64,000 nt of DNA from Spiroplasma eriocheiris (GCF_001029265.1 NZ_CP011856.1:1178001-1242000), one strand, 5' to 3'; counted from the first letter of the stretch, positions 11,949 through 22,310 are shown. Notes: generated by a model from the letters alone, not told the origin. A program made the numbers and translations.

Positions 11949-11988
11949 AAAATTTTTCAATTAATTATTTGTTGCCTTTATTAATTAA

Positions 11989-12285
11989 TTAAATATTTGT
12001 GGTAAAATCAATGATTGCATTCGCATCATTTTTAACATACAAGTCTGATGGCAGTACTTCCACTTTAATATCTTTATTTTCTGGTAGCATGCCAATAATT
12101 TTATTTTTTAAGTATTCAACTTGTGGTGTTAATAACACAATATCATAATCATTGGTATTTAAATTATTTACTGTTACAGCTTCAAATTTTCATTCTTTGT
12201 TGTCTTGGGCCAAAACATTATTAATTTTTTCAACGATTGTTTTTGCGCTAATTCCTGCAGAACATACTAAACAAATTTTTTTCAT
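11989..12285 (-). CDS. PTS lactose/cellobiose-type EIIB
   Basis: A 98-aa stand-alone EIIB with the phosphocysteine at the start, MKKICLVCSAGISAKT, and the following alpha/beta fold with the VLLTPQVEYLKNKI segment. It passes phosphate from a IIA protein to a beta-glucoside or diacetylchitobiose-type EIIC, neither of which is adjacent. GGAGGG precedes the ATG. Monocistronic with its own terminator. Confidence 0.85.
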
Positions 12286-12396
12286 TTTTTCCCTCCATTG
12301 GTCATATCGAAATATGTAGGTATAAATTATACTAATAAAATAGTAATAACGCAATAATTTCGCAGGATTATTTTAGCATAATTTTGCAATAAATGA

Positions 12397-12402
12397 TATA
12401 AT
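12397..12402 (+). promoter_or_regulatory. -10 box for the 113-aa orphan gene
   Basis: TATAAT about 75 bases upstream of the start. TTGCAA at about 12384 is a short-spaced -35 candidate. Confidence 0.45.
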
Positions 12403-12476
12403 TATAAAAGAATTTGTTCAATTATTTTTAAGATAGTTCAACAAATTACATATAACTTGAATTTAGGAGGATAAGC

Positions 12477-12818
12477 ATGTTACCAGAAAAAATTGATTCT
12501 TTTATTGAGGACCATGTTGACAAACCATTGTCAGAATATATTAAAGAAAATCCCAGATTTATTCTAGAATTTATTAATACATTATCATGAGAAGAAAAAT
12601 TTGAGTTAATAAATGACTATGTAGCACAAGATGATGAAATTGAACACGCAATTAATACGATTAATAAGAAAATTTCATTATTCATTGAAGATGAAATCAA
12701 AGAACGCGTAATTCAAAACATCTCCGAAGAAGAATACTTAAGACATAAGGCAATTGTGGAAGTATACGAAAAAGCAAAAGCTGAGTATGAACAAAATAAA
12801 AAATCAAATATCAATTAA
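12477..12818 (+). CDS. Small acidic hypothetical protein, 113 aa
   Basis: A 113-aa soluble protein rich in Glu, Lys and Ile, predicted all helical with coiled-coil character after residue 55. It starts MLPEKIDSFIEDHVDKPLSE and follows a textbook AGGAGG. I recognise no family. It is a single-gene unit with its own promoter and a strong terminator. Confidence 0.8.
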
Positions 12819-12837
12819 ATAAGGCCAAGTATAGATG

Positions 12838-12873
12838 AAAAGGGTTTAAATAATATTATTCAAACCCTTTTTT
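12838..12873. terminator. Bidirectional terminator between the 113-aa orphan and tyrS
   Basis: An AAAGGGTTT / AAACCCTTT stem with a further A/T extension and T6 on the plus strand. Serves the two convergent genes. Confidence 0.8.
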
Positions 12874-12884
12874 CTTTTATTATA

Positions 12885-14123
12885 TTATAAGTAAATAATA
12901 TGGTATTTTCGCTTACCGCGGCGAATAATTAAAAATTTGTTGTGTAAAAAGTCCGCCGATGCTAAAACTTTAGTTTCGTCATTAACAACTTGACCATTAA
13001 TTGTAATCGCATTTTGGCTTAAAAATTCACGACCCTCACGCTTTGAACTAACAACTTCACTCGCAACTAATAAATCTAGCAAATTAAGATTTAGTGACTC
13101 TAATTGATAGTGGGGAAGACTATGTTGAATACTTTCCAATTCTGATAATGATAATTCATGTAAATTGCCATTGAATAAAGCACCCGAAATTTTAATTGCG
13201 CGGGCTAACTCATCTTTCCCATGAACAAATAATGTTAATTCTGCAGCTAATTTTTTTTGTCCTAGTCTTTTAAATGGTTCTTTTAAATGATCTTGTTCTA
13301 ATTGCTTAATTTCTGCTTCCGATAAAAAAGTTAAGAATTTTAATAGTTTAAAAGTTTCAATGTCTTCTTGATTATAAAAGAATTGATAAAACTCATATGG
13401 GGAAGTTTTCTCAGGATCTAACCAGACAGCTCCCGATTCAGTTTTTCCGAATTTGGTCCCATCAGCCTTAGTTAATAAATTCATGGTTAACCCACAAGCT
13501 AAATTATCTTCGCCCAGTTGCTTACGAATATAATCTGTTCCTGAAGTAATGTTTCCTCATTGATCACTACCCCCGGTTTGAACTGTACAATCATATTTTT
13601 CATATAACCGGTAAAAATCATAAGCTTGTAATAAAGTATATGAAAACTCAGTATATGATAGCCCGCTTTCAATTCGCGAAGCGATATTTTCTTTATTTAG
13701 TAAATAACTAATATTAAAATCTTTTCCCACATCGCGTAAAAAATCAATTAATGAAATCTTATTTAGTCATTCACCATTATTAACAATTTGGACATTCGGA
13801 ATTAGTTTTTCGACTTGTTGTTTGATCCTTTCAACATTATGTAATACTATTGCATTATTTAACAATATCCGTTCTGCTTTCTTCCCACTAGGATCACCAA
13901 TCATTCCGGTTCCGCCCCCAATAATTGCAATTGGTTTAAAACCACATTTGGCAAAACGTTCTAGCAAAATAATTTGAATTAAATGACCAACATGTAAAGA
14001 ATCTCCTGTCGGGTCAAAACCACAATATACTCCTTTTTGTAATTCTTGTGATTTTAATAGTTTTTCTTCGTTTGTTACCTGTTTTAATAGTCCTCTTCAA
14101 CTCAATTCTTTAATAATATTCAT
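12885..14123 (-). CDS. tyrS: Tyrosyl-tRNA synthetase
   Basis: Charges tRNA-Tyr. A 412-aa class I synthetase with the HIGH-type motif in DSLHVGHL near residue 40 and the nucleotide-binding loop GGGTGMIGDPSG. The tyrosine-binding QTGGSDQWGN follows, then the KMSKS-type KFGKTESG. A C-terminal S4 RNA-binding domain (SKREGREFL onward) ends the protein. GGAAG precedes ATG at 14121-14123. The short leader has no room for a full T-box. Confidence 0.96.
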
Positions 14124-14157
14124 TGTAACTTCCTTTCTATTAATCATATTATTGAAA

Positions 14158-14179
14158 AAACTCTAAGTAAATAGAGTTT
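14158..14179 (-). terminator. Terminator after the ytxH-like gene
   Basis: A stem AAACTCTA / TAGAGTTT with a T6 tail on the minus strand, overlapping the ytxH-like stop. Confidence 0.65.
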
Positions 14180-14684
14180 ATTTTTTATTTTGGTGTGAGA
14201 TTTTTTTAGTGGGTGTGGAGTGCCCTTCTTCAATGATTTTTTCTGAAATTGAGGCAGAGGTTTTTTTCAAATCATCACTAACCTTAATTCCAGCATCAAT
14301 AGCAGAAACAGTAATTTTTGCTAAATCTTTAGCCACTGCCCGAACATTTGGAGATTTTGCCGCTGCTTTGATTAGTTTAACAGCACCTTGGTCAAGTTTT
14401 TTCAAGGCTTTATAAGCCATTTCTTTGGTTGAAGCAGAATCTAAAATATCAACTGCTCCCTTAACATTTTTAATTTTGACTTCAATATCAGCAGCAATTT
14501 CATCAGACTCAATTCCTTGTGATTTCTCCCAAACAATTTCAATTTTATTAACCATTTCTTTTAACTGCGGGTTATATTTTTTAACCATTTTAACAAAATC
14601 AGCGCGTAATTCAGAACCTTTTTTGGGGGCAATTAACATTCCAGCAACCATAATTGCTACTGTTTTTAATAATTTAAAAGCCAT
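14178..14684 (-). CDS. YtxH-like protein
   Basis: A 168-aa protein. Residues 1-25 hold a short hydrophobic segment followed at once by APKKGSELR, the signature of the YtxH domain (hydrophobic anchor plus Gly-x-x-x-R). The rest is an amphipathic, Lys-rich helical repeat. In Firmicutes YtxH partners YtxG in a general-stress locus, and the same arrangement holds here: the gene starts two bases after the DUF948-like gene ends. Exact role unknown. Confidence 0.75.
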   Translation of the reverse strand: MAFKLLKTVAIMVAGMLIAPKKGSELRADFVKMVKKYNPQLKEMVNKIEIVWEKSQGIESDEIAADIEVKIKNVKGAVDILDSASTKEMAYKALKKLDQGAVKLIKAAAKSPNVRAVAKDLAKITVSAIDAGIKVSDDLKKTSASISEKIIEEGHSTPTKKISHQNKK

Positions 14685-14686
14685 AA

Positions 14687-15040
14687 TTAATCATCCTCAG
14701 AATTAGCAAAATCTTTTAGTTTATCAACTAATCGATAAGCAACATCCTTGTTTCTTGAAATCACTTTAATTCAAGCTTTAACATTTCGTTTTGTAAATGC
14801 TTCAAAAACATCAACATAGTTTGATATTTTTACCACTGTATCAACTGTTGAGTTTAGCATTTCTGATTTATATGTTAAGTCTTCAATAAAATAATCAAAT
14901 TTTTTTGCCGCAATCGCAACTTTTCGCGCCGCAATAATTCCATATGAACAAAAAATAATTGCTAAACATAATAAAATAATAATTAAAATTGTTTCTGAGA
15001 TTAAAAGATTATTGTCACTAGCTAATAAGTATAAATTCAT
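14687..15040 (-). CDS. DUF948/YtxG-like membrane protein
   Basis: A 117-aa protein with one N-terminal membrane helix (residues about 14-35), then an amphipathic region. That region contains a run of hydrophobic heptads typical of DUF948 proteins. ATG at 15038-15040 follows GGGTGA. An in-frame GTG four codons upstream has poorer spacing. It is translationally linked to the YtxH-like gene. Confidence 0.7.
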
Positions 15041-15115
15041 TTTTTCACCCACTTAACTCAATTTTTTATACTACTCTCATATTATAACTTATCTCTTAAA
15101 TATATTAATGATATT

Positions 15116-15694
15116 TTAGATATTTAAAAGATCTTTTATAAAATATTGGTAAAAATTAACTGGTAGTAATTTTTTCATCCCTTGATATCTTAGTAAACTA
15201 ACAAAAACTAATAAATAACTAATTAATTTTTGGGCTGAAATTAAATATTTTTGATATTTAATTTGATAAGATTCTATTTTATTATAATATTTTTTCCTAA
15301 ATTTTAATGTTAATAATTTACCTTTTTCACTAAAAAAGTCATTTTTAATCGTAACTTCGGTTGAACTAAACTGTTCTTTTAAAGAATGGGTTTTAAAATT
15401 ATTGATTAAATTAGCAAAAGAGCAGTTTTCATGGAAACCAACCATAATTATTGCTTGGAAGTCCGAAAAACTTAGTACTAACTCATCAAAACTAAGATCA
15501 TAACGTTCAACAGTTGGAGGGTTCGTTGCCGTCGCTAAAAAATGGGTTAGGAATAATTGTTGATTACAAAAATTAATTGTAGAAGTTAATTTTGTCAATG
15601 ACGGATGGCTTGCTGACAACCTTATAAATAAATTATCTTCTAAAGCAAAAATATCATCTTTGATAAACGAACCTGGCATCTTATTTTTCTTCAT
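15116..15694 (-). CDS. Hypothetical protein, 192 aa
   Basis: A soluble 192-aa protein with a basic, aromatic C-terminal half and a hydrophobic stretch near residue 165. No family recognised. Its start overlaps the end of the next upstream gene by 14 bp, so the two are coupled. Confidence 0.75.
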   Translation of the reverse strand: MKKNKMPGSFIKDDIFALEDNLFIRLSASHPSLTKLTSTINFCNQQLFLTHFLATATNPPTVERYDLSFDELVLSFSDFQAIIMVGFHENCSFANLINNFKTHSLKEQFSSTEVTIKNDFFSEKGKLLTLKFRKKYYNKIESYQIKYQKYLISAQKLISYLLVFVSLLRYQGMKKLLPVNFYQYFIKDLLNI

Positions 15695-16697
15695 TATTAT
15701 TTAATTCATTTTTAATTCGTTCACGGCGATTTTCATCTGCTTCTTTAAGATTTTCTTCTTCAAGATTTAATTTCCGCATACAATAAGGATTTCGACTCGT
15801 GTAAAAATCAACAACTTGCTTTTTGGCCGGATCATCGTTGGCATTTTTTAAATTTTCCATCATTTGTTGATGTTCCGAGGAACCTTGAATAATTGGTTTT
15901 GGTCTACGAAGAAATTGACGATCAAGATTATTTTCTTTTAATTCGCGAGCGATTTTATAACGTGTTGAACCGGCGGCAATTGAATTATGCATAATTTGTT
16001 TTTTCCGATCAAGTAACGACATATCAGTTGGAAAATCTGTATTGATTTGATAAGTCTTACGAATAATATTCCGAAATTTACTATTAACTTCTTTTTGTTC
16101 TTCAATTCCTTCAAACATTGTTGTTTGTTCATAAATATCATATAAGTTTTTACGCGGATCAGTTTTTTTAATTTTTTCTTTTAATTGTTCTAACTCGACT
16201 GTTAATTCTTCGGTACGATCACCAAAAATATTCTCACCATTTTTGCGGGGTTTGAATAAAAAAGCTTGGGTTTTTTCAGCTTGTTCAGATAATTTCACTG
16301 GTTTTTTAACCATTGATTTAATCATTTGCTCATCTTGTTGCGAATTATATTTTTTATAAATTGGCTGATAAGTTTCTGGTGTTGGTGCTATTTTTTCTTC
16401 ACCCCCATTATCCCCAATCTTTTGTTTAATTTCTGCTTCAACTATTTCAGCAATTGGAGAAGTATCATCACTAGTATAATTAATTGTTGTTTGAGAATGG
16501 GCAGAATTAAGATCTTTTCCAAATAATGGCGAGATTACTTCTGTTAATTTTACAACTTGTTTCTCAGAACTTGTTGGTGCACCAGCAGCAACTGGTTCAT
16601 TTTTTTCAGAAGTATTTTGTTTTGAATTATTATTTTCAAAAAAAGTGCCTTGGTGATTATAATAAGACGGAATTTTTTGATTATCTTTGCTATCCAT
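15681..16697 (-). CDS. Hypothetical, largely disordered charged protein, 338 aa
   Basis: A 338-aa protein, very rich in Glu, Lys, Asn and Gln, with a Pro/Ser/Thr-rich N-terminal half (about 1-150) that looks unstructured. A helical, charged half (about 160-338) follows, with repeated K-E-N-L patterns. No signal peptide and no membrane helix. Likely a cytoskeletal or scaffold-type protein, but that is only inference from composition. It overlaps the 192-aa gene downstream. Confidence 0.75.
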   Translation of the reverse strand: MDSKDNQKIPSYYNHQGTFFENNNSKQNTSEKNEPVAAGAPTSSEKQVVKLTEVISPLFGKDLNSAHSQTTINYTSDDTSPIAEIVEAEIKQKIGDNGGEEKIAPTPETYQPIYKKYNSQQDEQMIKSMVKKPVKLSEQAEKTQAFLFKPRKNGENIFGDRTEELTVELEQLKEKIKKTDPRKNLYDIYEQTTMFEGIEEQKEVNSKFRNIIRKTYQINTDFPTDMSLLDRKKQIMHNSIAAGSTRYKIARELKENNLDRQFLRRPKPIIQGSSEHQQMMENLKNANDDPAKKQVVDFYTSRNPYCMRKLNLEEENLKEADENRRERIKNELNNNEEK

Positions 16698-16751
16698 AAC
16701 TAATTCTCCTCCAAATATATCTTAATTATACCTAAATTATTTGTTGTTAAC

Positions 16752-17774
16752 TTATTTTTTTTGTAATCGGGTTGACTCGATGTTATGGCGTCCATACTTG
16801 GCCTGTGGTTGGCCGTTGATTAAAACCGCATCCCCGGTAAAACCAATTGTTAACTTTGCTAAACTTTGACCAACCCCATAAAAATCAACGGGAATATTTT
16901 CTTTTTCAAAATCTTCAATAATTTTTGCTGTAAAACCAGAAGAAACAATAATCTTAACATTAGTAAAATGATGGCGATCTAGTTCTTGCCGTAAGGCTTT
17001 GATTAAATGTTTATTAACCCCATGGATGTCTTCGCCTTTAAACTTTTCTTCTTTTCCAATAAAATATTTATCAACTAAAGCTTTTGAAGTGTCAATGCGA
17101 ACAGCAAATAAATCAGGAAATTCCTTAGCAACTTTTAAAGTATCATTAATAACATCATTATTATAATCGACTAGAGCAACTAATTTTTCCGTTGGAAAAT
17201 GTTTTTCGTAAGCATGTAACGCCGCAATTAAATCACCATTAAATGCTTGAATTAGCGCATGGGGAACAGTTCCAATTGGATCCGCATTAGGGTTAACCTT
17301 TGATAACTGTGCTTGTGTTACAAAATTACTAATCCTCCCCACACTAGCAGCATAACCATCATTTTCCTGGGTATAATAATAATCATTACGATCATTCATA
17401 TAAATAATGGGCTTATTATTAGCAACTTGGATTAAACGATAACAATTAGTTGCAATGCTTGTTTGACGAGCAAGAATTCCATCAATAATACCTTCTAAAT
17501 AACCAAATTGGTAATAATGACCAGTAATTTTTAGAACTGGTTCAAAAGCATTAATAAGATCACCATCTGTTAAGGCATAAATTTCCAAACTTGCCGCATC
17601 AATTGCTTCCGCTTTAATTAATTCAACACATTCATTAACCCCTGCTAATTTGACATTATTTTCTCTTTGAAAAAATTGAATAGTAATAACATCATCTGGC
17701 CGTTCATTTTTTAAAATGGTGGCTGTTTTTAAGAAATAAATCGCACTATAGTAACCTTCTTTTATTTTATTCAT
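16752..17774 (-). CDS. pncB: Nicotinate phosphoribosyltransferase
   Basis: Makes nicotinate mononucleotide from nicotinate and PRPP, the first step of NAD salvage. The 340-aa product has the family's VALVDYNND, the catalytic-core segment around FAVRIDTSKALVDKYF, and IIVSSGFTAKII followed by FYGVGQSL. It is close to the short mollicute/Firmicute form. The ATG at 17772-17774 gives the conserved opening MNKIKEGYYSA. An in-frame ATG 11 codons upstream overlaps the ytpR stop and is less likely. Confidence 0.9.
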   Translation of the reverse strand: MNKIKEGYYSAIYFLKTATILKNERPDDVITIQFFQRENNVKLAGVNECVELIKAEAIDAASLEIYALTDGDLINAFEPVLKITGHYYQFGYLEGIIDGILARQTSIATNCYRLIQVANNKPIIYMNDRNDYYYTQENDGYAASVGRISNFVTQAQLSKVNPNADPIGTVPHALIQAFNGDLIAALHAYEKHFPTEKLVALVDYNNDVINDTLKVAKEFPDLFAVRIDTSKALVDKYFIGKEEKFKGEDIHGVNKHLIKALRQELDRHHFTNVKIIVSSGFTAKIIEDFEKENIPVDFYGVGQSLAKLTIGFTGDAVLINGQPQAKYGRHNIESTRLQKK

Positions 17775-17790
17775 CTTTATAGTAGTCCTT

Positions 17791-18393
17791 TCAAAAGCTA
17801 TCTCCAATTTGATATTTATTATCCGTTAACACCATAATTACTTTGCCCGCTTGAGTAATTGGTAAACCCAACTCACGTTCAGAACAAATCATCCCATCCG
17901 ATTTTTCACCCCGTAATTCTGAGGGAATAATTTGTAATAAGTTGGGCATCCAAGCACCTATATTAGCAACAACAACTCGTTGGTGATAGTCAACATTTGT
18001 GGCCCCACAAATTATTTGTCGCTGTTCATCACCAAGATTAACTTCACAAATGTTTAACTTATCTGAATTTGGATGTTTTTGAACAGTTACGACTTCTCCG
18101 ACTATAAATTGGATTGTTGAATTAATATCGGTCAAATCATAACCATACTGGTGGAATAAAATGATTATTTCCGCAATTAAATCTTTATTATCACTATTAA
18201 TGCCGCTAGTTAACTTATTTTTAAGCATCGTTTTAGCATTTAAAATATTAAAACCAACTAACTGTCGCTTATCATCATGGAAGAAAACTAAGTTATCGTG
18301 AATTATCCGTGTGGGATTATTAATAACTTGTAAATAACCAAATAATGTATCAAAATTTTCATTATAAAATAAGCCCATTGTATTATTTTTCAT
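17791..18393 (-). CDS. ytpR: tRNA-binding domain protein YtpR
   Basis: A 200-aa protein. An N-terminal alpha/beta domain (about 1-95) is followed by an EMAP/Arc1p-type OB fold (about 100-200). The latter carries VGEVVTVQKHPNSDKLNICEV, IICGATNV, and SDGMICSERELGL, all typical of the tRNA-binding domain of PheT and YtpR. It is stand-alone, not fused to PheT. AAGGAG sits before ATG at 18391-18393. The start lies inside the end of the aminopeptidase gene (11-bp overlap). Confidence 0.88.
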   Translation of the reverse strand: MKNNTMGLFYNENFDTLFGYLQVINNPTRIIHDNLVFFHDDKRQLVGFNILNAKTMLKNKLTSGINSDNKDLIAEIIILFHQYGYDLTDINSTIQFIVGEVVTVQKHPNSDKLNICEVNLGDEQRQIICGATNVDYHQRVVVANIGAWMPNLLQIIPSELRGEKSDGMICSERELGLPITQAGKVIMVLTDNKYQIGDSF

Positions 18394-19489
18394 TCTTATT
18401 CTCCTTATTAATAAAATTAAACTGGCGGATTTTTTCATCATTTAAATCCTTGATGATCGTCGTCACTAGTTTAATAGTTTCATTGAAATCATCTAAATCA
18501 ATCACCCCACTGGTTGTGTGGAGATTTCGAGCAATCAAACAAGCCTGAATGGTAGGTACCCCATAATCATGTAAATGAACAGCGCCGGCATCTGTTCCCC
18601 CTGGTGAAATATAAAACTGATTTTTAATGTTATATTTTTTCATTAATGCAATTTGATATTGAATTAAATCATATCTTGTAATATATTCACGGTCCATTCC
18701 TCTTAACATAACACCATTCCCAAGCTGACCAAATTCACTATTTGAATAATAATCTTGGCCCGGAGAAACATCGGTAACAATCGCAAAATCAGGTTTAATT
18801 AAATTAGTTGCTGTAACAGCCCCTCGGGTTCCAACTTCTTCTTGAACACTAAAACCAATATATAAATCAAAGTCCAATGCTAAATCTTTAATATTTTCTA
18901 AAACTTCCAATCCTAAAATAACTCCCATTCGGTTATCAATTGCTTTTGATAATAGGCGTCTTTCATTTAATAAGACCGTTTCTCCCTCGCAAACTAAAAA
19001 ATTACCCGGGCGAATCCCATTAGCATAGGCATCTGCTTCAGAAGTAAAGCCAAAATCAACTAGCATTGTATCAATTTGGGTTGGTTTATTACGAGCTTCT
19101 GGTGATAATAAGTGTGGTGAAATCGCTGAAATTGTTCCTTTAATAAAAGTTCCATCATCTTTTAAAAGTTTTACCCGGTTCGCTAATAAAGTTTGTTCTC
19201 AAATTCCACCCAGGGGATTTATTTTAACCAAACCCTTCGGATTGATTTGACGGACCATAAAACCAACTTCATCACCATGAGCCATCAACATTACTTTTTG
19301 AGGGTTAGCAATATTTTTTTTATTTCTAATAACAGCAAAGCAACTACCTAAATTATCTTGAATAATTTCATTAGTATATTGCTGATAATATTTCTTCATC
19401 AGATCAATAACCCGAAATTCACAACCACTTGGTCCAAACTCTTGCAAAATTGATTCATAGATTTTAAATTTTTCTGGATTAATTTTCAT
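18383..19489 (-). CDS. M42-family metallopeptidase (glutamyl aminopeptidase/endoglucanase type)
   Basis: A 368-aa cytosolic aminopeptidase with two metal ions. Metal ligands appear in MLMAHGDEVGFM (His/Asp), AIDNRMG (Asp), VQEEVGTRG (Glu pair), DVSPG and the C-terminal GGTDAGAVHL. The full family length is present. It likely degrades peptides taken up or released by proteases. Heads an overlapping aminopeptidase-ytpR-pncB unit. AGTAGGTG precedes the ATG. Confidence 0.92.
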
Positions 19490-19596
19490 AATAACACCTA
19501 CTCGTTCTTGAAAATATTATATCAAAGTTTATAATTAATTTATTGTTAACAAATTAACAATTTTATTAAATTTGTAGAATTAAACGAGGGATAAAT

Positions 19597-20439
19597 ATGA
19601 AAAAAGTAGCAATAATAGTTGACTCCTCATCAGGAATCAAAAGAAAAGACTTAGAAAAATATGATGACATGTATTGAATGCCATTACTATTAACTTTCCC
19701 CGATGGTAGTGAAGTTGATGACGATGATGATATTATTTCATTCAATGAATTTTATGATATTTTGGCGCAGAAAGTTGTTAAGACAAGCCAAATCCCAATG
19801 GGAAAAATGATTAACAAGTGAGATGAACTGTTAAAAACTTACGAAAAAATTGTTTTCGTTGGTTTATCAAAAGGTTTATCTGGTCAACATGAAAATATTT
19901 ATATGCTTTCACAGCAAGATGAATATAAAGATCGTGTTTTTGTTATCGATACTGATGGTGTTAGCGAAGTATTAAAACATATGATTGACCATATTTATCA
20001 GTGATTAAACGAAGGAGTAGTCCCGGAAGAAATCCAAGCAAAAGTTGATGAATTAAAAAAACAATTCTCTGCTTTTATTATTCCAAAAAGTTTAGAAACT
20101 TTAAAACGGGGCGGAAGGATTACCCCCGCTGCAGCCGCTCTTGCTTCGCTTTTGAAGATCACACCGATTTTAAGATATGATGGAAAAATTGATAAATTTG
20201 AAAAAACAAGAACTTTTAAAAAAGCAATTGAATTAACATTACATCAAATTAAAAAAGAGCGTAAAAATTGAAAAGAAATTATTTTAATTCATTCGAAAAC
20301 AGATGAAGAAACATTAAATGATGTTAAAAAAATCATTACTGACTATGGTTGTGAAATTAAAAAAACAGTAATTTTAGCCAATGTCATAGCAGCCCATACC
20401 GGACCTAATACTGTTGTTCTAGTATGTTGAGAAAAATAA
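19597..20439 (+). CDS. DegV-family fatty-acid-binding protein 1
   Basis: A 280-aa DegV protein. The family opening VAIIVDSSSGI, the SQIPMGKM loop that contacts the fatty-acid carboxylate, and the LETLKRGGRI segment are all visible. DegV proteins bind a long-chain fatty acid and hand it to the FakA kinase in Firmicutes; no kinase gene is near. It is followed 13 bases later by a paralogue, so both are probably on one transcript started in the 107-bp divergent gap before it. Confidence 0.9.
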
Positions 20440-20451
20440 GAGGTGAAAAAA

Positions 20452-21312
20452 ATGAGCAAAAAAATTGCAATCTTAACTGATTCATCAGCAGGATTTACAG
20501 AGGAAGAAATTAAAAAATATCAAATTCATGTTTTGCCACTACACATTATTTTAAATGGTGAAACAGATATTTTAGATAATGAACAAGAAGTTGCAGCTAA
20601 TAATTTCTATGAAGTTGTTAGAACTGGAATTACCAAAACTAGTCAAGCATCAACCGGAGAAGTTATTAATATGTATCAAGAATTACTAAAAACCCATGAT
20701 GAAATAATTCATTATCCAATTGCTGAAAAATTATCTAGTCAATATTCAACAGCTTATATGATTGCTCAAGATGATGAATTTAAAGAAAAAGTTAATGTTG
20801 TTCGAAATCATACAGCGGCTTATTCTTTAAAACAACTAGTAATTTTAGCAAAGGATTTGGCAGATAAAGGGATGGATAGCAAAGATATCATTGCTGAAAC
20901 AACAAAATTTGAAAATTCAACCCTAATGGCTATGATTCCTGGGAGCCTTGATCGTTTATCAAGCGGGGGAAGAGTTAAAAAAGTTTTACTTTCCTTAATT
21001 AATTTATTAAAAATTAAAATCTTATTACAATGGGGAGAAAATCCCAAAAAAGTTGCCTCGTCACGAACAATAAACTCATTAGTCGAAAGTTTTATTGATC
21101 TATTAAAAAACTTCACTAAGAAAGTTAAGTTAAAATATGAGTTATTTGTTTTAAAAACTTCAGAATGTTCAGCAAAAGTTTGAGATGCAATTGTCGGTGT
21201 TCTAAATGAACATAAAATTAATTATCATGTTGAAAAATTACCAAATGTATTTGTTGCTCATGCGGGATTAGATACAGTTGCTTTTGTAACAATTCCAGAA
21301 CTTAATAAATAA
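20452..21312 (+). CDS. DegV-family fatty-acid-binding protein 2
   Basis: A 286-aa paralogue of the preceding gene with AILTDSSAGF, the TSQASTGEV ligand loop, the SSQYSTAYM segment, and LDRLSSGGRV. ATG at 20452 with GAGGTG before it is preferred over the in-frame GTG at 20443. The pair suggests FakB1/FakB2-like division of fatty-acid preference. This is inference. Confidence 0.9.
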
Positions 21313-21316
21313 AATA

Positions 21317-21344
21317 AAAATCCATTCTTAATAAAATGGATTTT
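21317..21344 (+). terminator. Terminator of the DegV pair
   Basis: A ten-base perfect stem AAAATCCATT / AATGGATTTT followed by a T-rich run. Confidence 0.8.
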
Positions 21345-21373
21345 CTTTTTTTGATGTAAAACTTAAAAAAATA

Positions 21374-21466
21374 TGGCGGAAGTAAAGAGATTCGAACTCT
21401 TGCGTGACTTTCATCACCTAACGGTTTTCGAGACCGCCCCCTTCAACCAGACTTGGGTATACTTCC
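21374..21466 (-). tRNA. tRNA-Ser (anticodon CGA)
   Basis: A cloverleaf with a 7-bp acceptor stem starting GGAAGTA, a long class II variable arm as expected of tRNA-Ser, a seven-base anticodon loop CTCGAAA, a TTCGAAT T-loop, and an encoded CCA end. Decodes UCG. Confidence 0.93.
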
Positions 21467-21484
21467 TTATTTTTTATTTTGTTA

Positions 21485-21559
21485 TGGCAGGGGTGACAGG
21501 ACTTGAACCCACAGCATACGGTTTTGGAGACCGTTGTTCTACCATTGAACTACACCCCT
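21485..21559 (-). tRNA. tRNA-Trp (anticodon CCA)
   Basis: A 75-base tRNA starting AGGGGTG with anticodon loop CTCCAAA, a TTCAAGT T-loop and an encoded CCA end. It reads UGG. It shares nearly its whole body with the UCA isoacceptor next to it, which points to a local duplication. Confidence 0.94.
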
Positions 21560-21609
21560 AGTTTCTTTAAAATAATAACATAAAAAAATAAAATCTTGGG
21601 TAAAAATAA

Positions 21610-21633
21610 AAAAGTATTTTTCAAAATACTACT
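21610..21633 (-). terminator. Hairpin between the two tRNA-Trp genes
   Basis: AGTATTTT / AAAATACT stem followed by a T-run on the minus-strand RNA. It sits just after the UCA tRNA gene and before the CCA tRNA gene, so it may end or attenuate transcription between them. Confidence 0.6.
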
Positions 21634-21642
21634 TTTAAAATA

Positions 21643-21718
21643 TGGCAGGGGTGACAGGACTTGAACCCACAACACTCGGATTTGAAGTCCGATGTTCTAC
21701 CACTTGAACTACACCCCT
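21643..21718 (-). tRNA. tRNA-Trp (anticodon UCA), decodes UGA
   Basis: A 76-base tRNA with anticodon loop CTTCAAA, acceptor start AGGGGTG, and encoded CCA end. It reads UGA (and UGG by wobble) as tryptophan. This proves the altered code assumed in all gene calls here. A tandem UGA/UGG tRNA-Trp arrangement is established for Spiroplasma citri. Confidence 0.95.
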
Positions 21719-21824
21719 AATTTTATTGTGCTAAATTAACACTTATTTATTTTAACAAATAAATTCTTAAAATTAAATAATTAAATCTTAAATTTATATT
21801 TTTTAAAACACAAAAAATCTTAAA

Positions 21825-22301
21825 CTAATCTAAGTCATCATCAAAATGGGTATGCTCCGTGCGGTTTAATCGTTGACATTCTTCACACAAACCATGTCCT
21901 TCAATTTTAAAATGAATTGGTTTTCAGTGAATTTTTTCTAAAACTTTTCCTAAACTAACAATATCAATTGCTTTTAAAATTGCTTCATCTTTAATATGAA
22001 GAACTTTCTTACATGAATCACAAATGGCATGAAACGAAGGGTTTTCAGCGAGATCATATCAAATTTGCTTACCATCAAAAGTATTGCTAAAAAGGATATG
22101 TTCTTTTAAGAGCATATCAATAGTGTTATATACAGACATTAAATTGACATTTTGGTATTCTTTTTCTAAATCTTCAACAATTGCGGACAAAGTTAAGTGT
22201 TTTTCATCAGTTAAAATTTTAATAATTGATAAGCGAATATCTGTTAACCGATAATTTTTATCTTTTAAAATCTGAACAATCTTATCGTACGATAAAGCCA
22301 T
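21825..22301 (-). CDS. Fur-family metal- or peroxide-responsive repressor
   Basis: A 158-aa regulator with the Fur winged helix (RLTDIRLSIIKIL, then NLMSVYNTIDML as recognition helix) and the dimerisation/metal domain. The HAICDSCKKV and GLCEECQRL pairs bind structural zinc. The family member (Fur, PerR, Zur) cannot be told from sequence reading alone. It ends next to tRNA genes and lies nine bases downstream of acpP. Confidence 0.88.
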
Positions 22302-22310
22302 AAAAATTCC

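Noticed and set aside
12885-14177. A T-box riboswitch before tyrS
   Set aside because: Only about 54 bases separate tyrS from the upstream gene, and the hairpin there is that gene's terminator.
15040-15052. GTG at 15050-15052 as the start of the DUF948-like gene
   Set aside because: It lies within the ribosome-binding sequence of the ATG at 15038-15040, which is better placed.
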